From Dicaeum eximium (Eukaryota; Chordata; Aves; Passeriformes; Dicaeidae), in assembly GCA_013396995.1 (NCBI GenBank), contig VWZP01008563.1, forward strand, positions 452,392 to 516,391: a stretch of 64,000 bases of DNA. The letters are read 5' to 3'. The notes beneath the pieces are model-generated. The model was not told the origin of the DNA. It ran no database searches and saw only the letters and a program-made list of their open reading frames with translations. The position numbers were made by a program, and so were the translations under genes. Below, piece after piece: positions 47,201 through 56,200 of the stretch (positions are counted from its first letter, which is position 1; each line of letters opens with the position of its first letter).

Positions 47201-50200
47201 GAGACTGAAATATGTTCTGGTGGGCAGGGAAAGGATCTGAGAGAAGGGCTGGAGGACGTTTGGGATGATCAGGGAAAGGTTCTTGCCCCAGAGGGTGCTG
47301 GGGTACTGAGCAGGCTCCAGGGAATGGGCACTGCTCCGAACCTTCCAGAGCTCCAGGAGGGCTTGGACAGCACCCTCAGGCACAGGGGGGATTTTGGGGT
47401 GTCAGGGCAGGATCAGGAGCTGCACTGGATGATCCCTGTGGGCCCCTTCTAACTCAGAATATTCCATAATTCAATGACTTTTCCGAAACCAGTTAAAAGC
47501 AGCTTTAGGAAATGCTTCCATACTCCCTCTCTTCTACCAATTTTCTTCTACTGTTTCTACAGCTAGAATTTTTTTTTTTCTTCAAACGTGCTTCTGAGTT
47601 AAAATCTTGTGGGTTTGCTGAAAAGAGCCAAACGAGAATGCCAGGCAGGAGGGTGACACCGAAGCTGGGTTTCACTTTAAATCAGCAGCTCCTCCTTTTC
47701 TCTCCCAGTGCCTCCTTTCCTCTCGGGTGGCCACCTGAGAAAAGCTCTTGTCACAGCTTCATGACCAATTATCGGGCCATTGCCACCCCCGAGCTGCCCA
47801 GCCCGGCTGTGCAGAGGTTTCCAGCTGTGCAGAGGTTTCCAGCTGTGCTGGGCAGGGGATGCTGAGGGGGGACAGGGGCGTGGGGGGCTCCTGGCCCCAG
47901 CAGCAGCACTTACATCAATGAGATCAGACAGGTCGTGGATGTAGTACTTGAACACCGAGGCGTTGGTGGCTTCCAGGGCCAGCAGATACTCATTCCTTGC
48001 CTTAATTGCCTTCAGTCTGTTTTCTGTGTACTTTGCTTGGCGCTGAAAGACAACAAAACCCAGAACAGAGCATTAAAAGGGGTGAGCAGCACTCTGAGTA
48101 ACACCAGAGAACACTGAACAAGTTCTCACTCTGCTCACACAGATTCTGCCCATTTGAACCCCAGTTTTGCCAGCACTCCAAGACTTGAAATGCAGATTGA
48201 TTATTCAGATGTGTTTAAGCATTGCTACACTGGATTGGAAGTCTTGAGACTGTGGGGTGGGGAAGATTAAAGGAGGAATGAAGGGACAAGGCGGGAATGA
48301 AGGGACAAGGAGGTTTAGGAGGTCGTGGCCCAGCTCCAGCACCACCAAAGAAGCCCATGAGGGTCTGGGGGTTCCTACAAGGCCTGAACTTGGTCCTTCC
48401 ACAGCCTAAATCCACTCAGAAACAACTCCTTCCCTTCCACTGGCTTGAACCTTAGAGCTGAGCTGCTGGAGTGACCCACGGCTGAGGCCACTGTGCTGCC
48501 CTCAAAGCCACTTTGGGACTGCTGGGCTGCCTGGAGCTCAGGCCCTGTGCTCTGTACAACAACAACAATCACATTAACCATGAATTCCAAGCAGGCAGCT
48601 GCTGCTTTCCCCCTCTAACCTGTTTCAGCTTTTTGTGCCATGCCTGTGTTCCCTGGGATGACACAAACTGCACCTGCCTGTGCTAAAGGAAACTGCTGCT
48701 GGCTTTGCCTTTCCTTTCTTGCCTTCTACTGTTTCTACAGTCAAAAATGTTCTTATTTCAAACGTGCTTCTGAGTTAAAATCTTGTGGGTCTGCTTAAAA
48801 TAATCAAATGAGGAGATATTGGGAAGGAATTCCTCCCTGGGAGGGTGGGCAGGGCCTGGCACAGGTGCCCAGAGCAGCCCCTGGATCCCTGGCAGTGCCC
48901 AAGGCCAGGCTGGAGCAGCTGGGACAGTGGAATTGTCCCTGCCATGGCAGGGGTGGCACTGGGTGATGTTTAAAGTCCCTCCCAACCCAAACCATTCACG
49001 GTTTTATTCAGGTGGGTGCTGAATAAAACCTGCCCAAGATGAGATTTGGGTGTGAGGAGGGAATGGTGCACGTTCAGGAGGAGGAGTCAGTGCCTCCTGA
49101 GCTCCCTGCCCGTACCTTCTCCTTCATCTTCTCAATTTTTTTCACAGAGCTTCTCCGGACGTGTTTCTCCTCAAACTTGACGTTGGAGGTGGAGTCGGGG
49201 GAGCGTGGGGTCTGCTTGTCCTCCTGCTTCACTGACTTCCCAATCTGCTTCTCCTCCTGCTTCTCTGCCTCCTTCAGCTTGCTCTGGGCGCTGATGCTGT
49301 CGGCGTTGTACATGTGGTAGGTTTTCATCACCTGCAGAAGCAAAATCCAACTCAGGGCCCAGCTGTGGGCCTGAAACACCTGAACCAGCGACAAAACCCA
49401 CCCAGGGAAAGTCCCCACGTCAGAAGAGCAGGGCAGGAGGTGCCTGAGCCAGAGTGGCTCTCAGAACAGGTCTGAAATCCAAGTGGGTGATTCTGTTCTG
49501 CAGCTGCTGCTTTGTCTGACTTTGGCGTGGGCCTTCTTGCACAAGCCAATAAAGGAGGCACAAAATCAAAAATAAAGGCTGCAGACTAAACTCAGCCTCC
49601 CTGAGTGCTCAAAGGAAATGATATGGCAGGGAAATGAGAGCTTTTCATCAGCAGGTAAGGTTTCTGAAGGGAGCCCTTCCATCTGGGTGAATCAGAGCTG
49701 CAAACATCACAGGGTGCAAATCCAGCCTCAGCACAGAGCCTGCCAGAGCCACTCAGGTGCCATTTGTTCAAATCCAATTTGGGACATAAAAGTACTTCTG
49801 GGTACCTTACATAATAAAAAAATTAATAAACAACTGGTTCTTGCATTTAGGGACACCTGGACCCTGTGCTGTATGGACAACTTCTATTATAGCACATTTG
49901 TATAAGTAAATATAAATATCCTCCCCCCAGTCACAAAAATCCCATTTGTCTCACGTGATATTAATGTCTAGATTTGTGTTAAGCAAATAGAACCAAAGGA
50001 CATGAGATGTAAACCAGATTTTCATCCATAAATGCAAAGCAATTCGAACCCCTCACCGAAACAAACACTCTACAACACTCACAGGGGGCAAAAAAAAAAA
50101 AAAAGCACAATTGCATCAAGTCACCCATTGCAGCAGCAATAAAGGCTGCACTTGTGAATAATTTGATTTATTTCAGATGAAAACCCGTTTACAGCTATTT

Positions 50201-53200
50201 TGCAGCAGAACATAACACAATTTCACCAAAGTGGGCTGCGTGCTCCCCCTGTGCAGTGATCAGCAGAGGTCCCAGAGTCAAAGAGACTCTGGGCTTGAAC
50301 ATGAAAGGGAATGTGACTGCAGCCAGTGCTCAAGAACATCCTGAATAATTCACACACCCGCACTCCCAGCCCCTGCAGATGCTCAGACTATAAAGCAGGC
50401 GTTTATAATTATAATAATAGATGCAAAGGAGCTGCTTTTCCTCTCTTGCTCGGAGCAGAGCTGGCAGACAGCAAAAGCAGTGGGAGAAATCCCAGTTTTA
50501 ATGGGTTTTTAATGGTTTTGTGCCACACTGGCAGGCACAGGCTCTGCTGTGGGGACACTGGTGACTCACTGGGGTCTGCTGAGGGCAGGATGGCACAGGA
50601 CAAAAAAAAAAAAATTACAGGCTGGGATAAGCCTCTGTGTTTTATTTGTGTGGAGAAAGTAAACATTTTGCCCAGATCCATTTTGCCTAAAAGCAGGGAT
50701 TCTGCCAAACCTCTGGAGATGGAATTAGGGAATCATGGAGGTTGGGAAAGACCTCCAGGATCATCCAACCTTTGGTTGATCCCCACTTTGTCACCCAGCC
50801 TGGAGCCCTGAGTGCCACATGCAGCAGAAAAAGAGGTGGAATTATTTCTGAAAGTACCTCTAAATTTAATCACTGGTAGGGGTGGCTTTAATTCCAGCCA
50901 AAAGCATCTTTTAGCACGAGCAGAAGTGGCTTTTTGGCTTTTGCAAAGGAAAAGCTTTTCTGGTGGAGGGACAATTTAGAGCTCTGCAGCAGGAGGAATT
51001 AATAAATAGATTTCAAATTCCCAGCACTGCCATTAAAAATACCAATACCTCTCATCACTTTGTTTAGCAAAGGCTGAATTCTGGGAGTTTTTCCTTCCAG
51101 GGGCAGAGAAATTAGCAGAATTCACTGTTTGGCTCAAAAAATGACCTGTCAGAGCCTGGCACCCAGAAATGATCCCCTGTCCATGAAACTCCACTCCAGA
51201 GCCAGCTGAGCTTGGATCAGAAATTGATCCTAAAATCTGTTTTTAGAGGCAGATCCATGTCCTTCCTTAGGATCCCACCCATGACAAGACTCAAAAGTCA
51301 AGCCAATTATGCCCTCAAATAGAAAAAAAACAATTTCTGGAGTGCTGATTTGCTTGAATATTTGGCTTTGAGGCTCTAATTGTAACAAACTGTAATGAAA
51401 CAATTCCCTCTACACATTTTACTGATACAGGAAATGTCAGGGAACCCCCTGAAACTCTGTAACACTGGTTTTTACCCCAGTTTCATCACAGGGTCAATAT
51501 GCCACAGCCTGAGAAACAACCCTGGGTCCCCTTTTGGAAGGAGGAAGGCCAGAACACAAATCTCAGTGTCATGACCCAAGAGATCATGAAGGAAGGACAA
51601 AATAAAAGGCATTTTGAGCCACTGAACAGGGAGTTCTGCTTTTAAAGAAAATAAGAGCTGCAGAAAGCAAAATTTTCATCAAGCAAGAGGCTTTTCCATT
51701 CGTGTGTGTGAGGAGAAGAAAAATCCCCACGCAGCACATGAACCCTTGGGGACACATCCCTCCTCCTCCTCCTCCTCCTCCTCCTCCTCTTTGGGGTCTC
51801 CAGTGGATTTCCTGAGAAGCAAAAAGCACAGATGGGAAACTCTTCCTCTAAAAGGAGCTGTTCTGCTGAGAGCTGAGGGATAAATAAGCTCAGTGGGTGC
51901 TCACACCACACAAACCCCAAGATTTTTTTGGCATATTTGGAAGTAATTCTCCCATCTCTGGCTCTTTTTTAAACCATCGCTGCAGCAAAGCAACAAACGG
52001 GCGTGAAGGTGAGATTTTTTGGGGAGCTGAAACCACACAAGGACAGAGGGGAAAAAAAATGGGATTTATGGAGCTTTGCAGCAGGGACTGCAGCCTTTTC
52101 TCAGCCTGGGTGGGAGAAGTCAAACACTTTTCCCTTCTGCCTGGGGAGATGCCAAGAAATCCCTCTGATTTACCGTGTAGAGTTCATTCAAGACCTTCAT
52201 CAAGTCCTCCTGGAGCTGCAGTCCCACTTCCTTGCTCTGCAACAGAACACAGAAATGAAAGTTAATTGAGGAAGAGGCTGCAGAGGAAGTGAGCACGGGG
52301 CACCCACAAATAATCCAGGCCCAGTTAAGCACCACTGGTTGTGCTGGCAAATCCCAGCAGTGCCCAGGCCAGAGGCACTCGGTGGCACCTGCACCAGCAG
52401 TGCCAATAAACTGAAATTTCAGACAGGCACAGTCAGAAAAGCTCCATGGAACAGAGGTGGAAATTTCCACAGAACGTGAGAATTTCGATTTTCAAGCCTG
52501 AAAACGCAGAATTTTCCCATTTTCATGGGCTCACACAAAACTCTCTGTGCTTCCCAGTGAGCTCTCAAGAAAGGAGCTGCTGGGTTGCTGGACTGGAAAA
52601 AAACCCTTCCATTAAGATGAAGGTAAGAAAGATCACAGGGGACATCAGAACAAGAGCTGTGCAATGAGCACTGTTAATGTAAAACTGCTCCCTGCACTGA
52701 TTCCACAAAAAAAAAAAAAGCCTGGGAGAAAAAAAGCTGAGCTGGCTGATCCTGATAAATGAAAATACATTGGAGGAAGCAGAAGGGTTTGCTTGGGAAA
52801 GTCAGAGGAAAATGGATTGGATGTCAGGAAAAAGTTGTTGCTTGAGTGCAGTGGAGGGAGGTGGAGGTGATGCACAAAGAGAATTTCCCTGAATTCCCAC
52901 AGAATTCAAAGTGCAGATTAAAGGCTGCTGATCCCACTGCCACACAGGCACGAGGGATTCCAGCATCATGCCAGAAAGTGCCACGGAATTACAAATAAAA
53001 TCCATGCCAAGGAAAGACAGCAGTCCTGGCAGCTGTGGATGTCTCAATATCAACTGCTACTGCAGCAGCAAATTCTGTATTGTTGTGTATTTTCTCTGTT
53101 ATTCTGTGTGTTTTGCAAAGGCAGAACGATTCATTTTATAAACAAGACAATAAATAAAAGATATTCTGATCAGCTTTACTGTGATCTCCTCCTGGCTGTA

Positions 53201-56200
53201 CCTGCAAGCAAATCTACCTGTACCTCCCTTAACGTGAGGAAGGGCTTGTGCAACAAAATCTTAATTAATTGGCTCCACTAATGAGCTGGGTGTGCCTGTG
53301 GGGTGGGGTGTCCCCACAAACTGTGTGTCCCTCTTATCTGATCAGGTTAATCCTTCTCCTGTAGATCTGGGAGATGATCTGCTTGGAGGAGCATCCCTGG
53401 GACACGGCACAGCAGCTCCCTGCTCACCTGAGCATGCAGGAGTGGGGCAGCTCCTCACCTGTGCTGGGCACTGAGAGGTCACAAACAGAACTACAGAACC
53501 ACCAGGTTGGGAGAGACCTGCAAGATCCTGGAGTCCAGCCCAGCCCCAGCAGCTCAGCTAAACCCTGGCACCCAGTGCCACATCCAGGCTTTGTTAAACA
53601 CACCCAGGGATGGGGACTGCAGCCCCTCCCCAGGCAGAACATTCCAGAATTGATCACTCTTTCTGTGAAAAACTTCTCCCCAACACCCAGCCTGTATTTC
53701 CCTGGGTGCAGCTTTGGGCTGTGAGCTCTGGTTCTGTCAGAGCTGCTGCAGACAGAGCCCCAGCCCAGCTGGGCACAGGCACCTTTCAGGGATTGCAGAG
53801 AGTGCTGAGGGCACCCCTGAGTCTCCTTTTCTCCAGGCTGAGCACCCCCAGCTCCCTCAGGGCTTCCTCACAGGGTTTGTGTTCCAAACCCATCAAGGGT
53901 TCCAAACCCTCGCTGCTCCCTCTGGATGAGGAGGAGGAGGAAGAGCAGGAGGAGGAGGATGAGGAGGAGAAGGAGGACTTCCCTTCCCTTCCCTTCCTCT
54001 GCAGACCAGGGAGCACCAGCAGCAACTAGGGAAGTCCCAGCAGGACGTGGCAGGAGTGCCAGGCTGGGGATGCAGGTTTCCCCCAGCCCAGGAGGCTGCT
54101 GTGAGCACACACACTCCTTTGTTACTCCAGGGTGTATCTGCACCACGTGCAGGGCTGGAGGTTCTGCCACCCCTGGCTGGAACATAAATTCCCAGCACGG
54201 GCCATGCCAGCTCCTCAACAGCCTCTTTGTTCCAGCCCTCCTCCCCTCCACCTCCCCTCTAATTTAATCAAGATGTTTTTGGGATCTACTGCGGGGCTGT
54301 TCCGCATTCCACCCAACATTAACGACTTCAGCTCCCAAATATTTGGGGGGGGATAATAAAGAGGAGAGCTCAGGAATGCTGTCAACATTTTCTGCCCCGC
54401 ATCTCCAGCCCCAGCAAGGCCTGAGAAAGATGGGATGGCTTCAAAACCAACATTTCCTGAGATCCTGAGGTGCTTTCCCCATAAACCCAAGTACAGCCAG
54501 CAAGGGCTCGAGCCGCAGGAGGGTGAATGTGTAACACACCAAGATAAGAGATTTTTATCTAATTTGCTGCCTCAAATGATGTTAGAGGGTGACAGCTGGA
54601 GCTGGAGCCCAAATCTGCTGATTCTGAACGGCTCTGGAACAATATCAGGTCTCTGCATCTTTTAAAAAGTAATAATTAAATATGCCTAGGTGGAGAGTAA
54701 ACATTAAATATTCCCATGTTTTTTGAATCATTGGAGTGAGGGTAAGGATGCCAGGAGAGGAGCAGGGAAGAGCACAGAGGCACCAACTCTGCACCCCAGT
54801 GAGAGTTTTACTCACAGCATTTGCACATTTACACATTTCCACCGTGATGGAAACGTGTTGTTACAAATGCCCAGCATTTTAACCATTACACTTCTGTCAT
54901 GTGGTGGCTTTTCCATGTGTGGGGTGCTTGAAGATTTGTCATATTCTGGTGCCAGAGCAGCAAGAGTGCAGCTGTAAAGTAGGTCATGACAGACCCCTTC
55001 AGAGAATTAATAATTCCTCTTCCTTGATTACTGCAAGGCTTTTAACCAGCTCATTGTGGATTTTCCATTTCACATCAAACACCCTGCAGTCTACCAGGAG
55101 ATAAACTGGGGGTTTTTCCACCATCAAAGGTGCTAAACAGGAGGAGAATTTCAAATCCTCAGGTTGGTTTTCTTGATTCCAAACGGGGTTTTCTCCCCAT
55201 AAATATCCTCAATTAAGTGGATACAGCAGGGAAAGGTCCCTGCTCCAGCAGCCCAGGGAACAGAGCAGAATCAGAGCAGAAATCAGAGCAGAAAATGTGT
55301 TTTAAACCCAGCAGGGCAGGCAGATGCTGAGCTGGTACCTGGCTCAGCTCAGAGGCACAGCCTGTCCTGAGGCCCGTCTGCCCACAGAATAAATCTGCTT
55401 TTCTGCCCATTAACATTTGCCAGCCACTTCACAATATCCATATGTAAAAATCTGTCAAAGTGAAAAGAATCACTTTGTTCAGACACTGCTCAAAGTGAGG
55501 CTGCCACAGTCTGCTCTTTTTAAAAAAAGGTAATTTTTTTTCCTTCAATTTGAACAAGATTATCAGGCTGCTTCTAGGAAAATTTCAAAGAGACAACACA
55601 GAAAGAGTGATTAAAGAGCCCAAATTAAAGAGGCTGCTGCTCAAAGGACTGCTGCACATGTACAAATAATCCCAAGGGATCCCACTCAAAAGATAAGTCT
55701 GGAGGCAAGAAAACCTGATAACCATGCAAGAAACAGGAAGGTTGTTCATGCAGAGAAATGAAGGGTCACATTAAATAGAGAGGGTGACAGGGGGAAATCA
55801 AAGCAGGAATCACCTCAAACAGAAGAATATTTTGGGTGAAAAAAATACATATATAAATATAAAAACAGGGGGATAGAGGGAAAAAGGGAAATCAAAGCAG
55901 GAGCCAGCTCAAATAGAAGAATATTTTGTGTGGGAAAAAACGCCATGTATAAATATAAAAACATACATAGATATAGAAATGCAGAAATAAATAAATGAAG
56001 GGGCTGTGCTGAAGGAGGACAAGCAGGAGAAATCAAAGGGAGACGAAGGAATGAAAAGGAGCAGACATCAAAGCAGGATGATTTTCCAGGAGAGGGAGAG
56101 GTGACCAGAATAGCAACGCTGGTGGCACCAGGGCTGGCAACTCCAGCCCTCAATCATTAACTCTGCTCAAACAAAAAACATCACCTCCTCCCCAAGGTGG

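Larger units (their letters stand above)
42163..47913 (-). other. SRGAP2: SRGAP2 intron between exons 4 and 5
   Basis: Contains AT-rich simple repeats with one undetermined base (42261-42835), A-rich tracts near 44212-44243, a GGACCA hexamer array, a CR1 with a nested tandem repeat (44478-45120), another CR1 (47220-47480), and an AT-rich repeat-free stretch (45640-46090). No gene recognised. Confidence 0.75.
48043..49115 (-). other. SRGAP2: SRGAP2 intron between exons 3 and 4
   Basis: Contains direct repeat copy B (48721-48806) and a CR1 (48810-49010). Otherwise unique. Confidence 0.75.
49332..52173 (-). other. SRGAP2: SRGAP2 intron between exons 2 and 3
   Basis: Contains a short CR1 piece at 50725-50810, a short A run near 50090 and a (CTC)n tract at 51759-51790. 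Otherwise unique, AT-rich. Confidence 0.75.
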
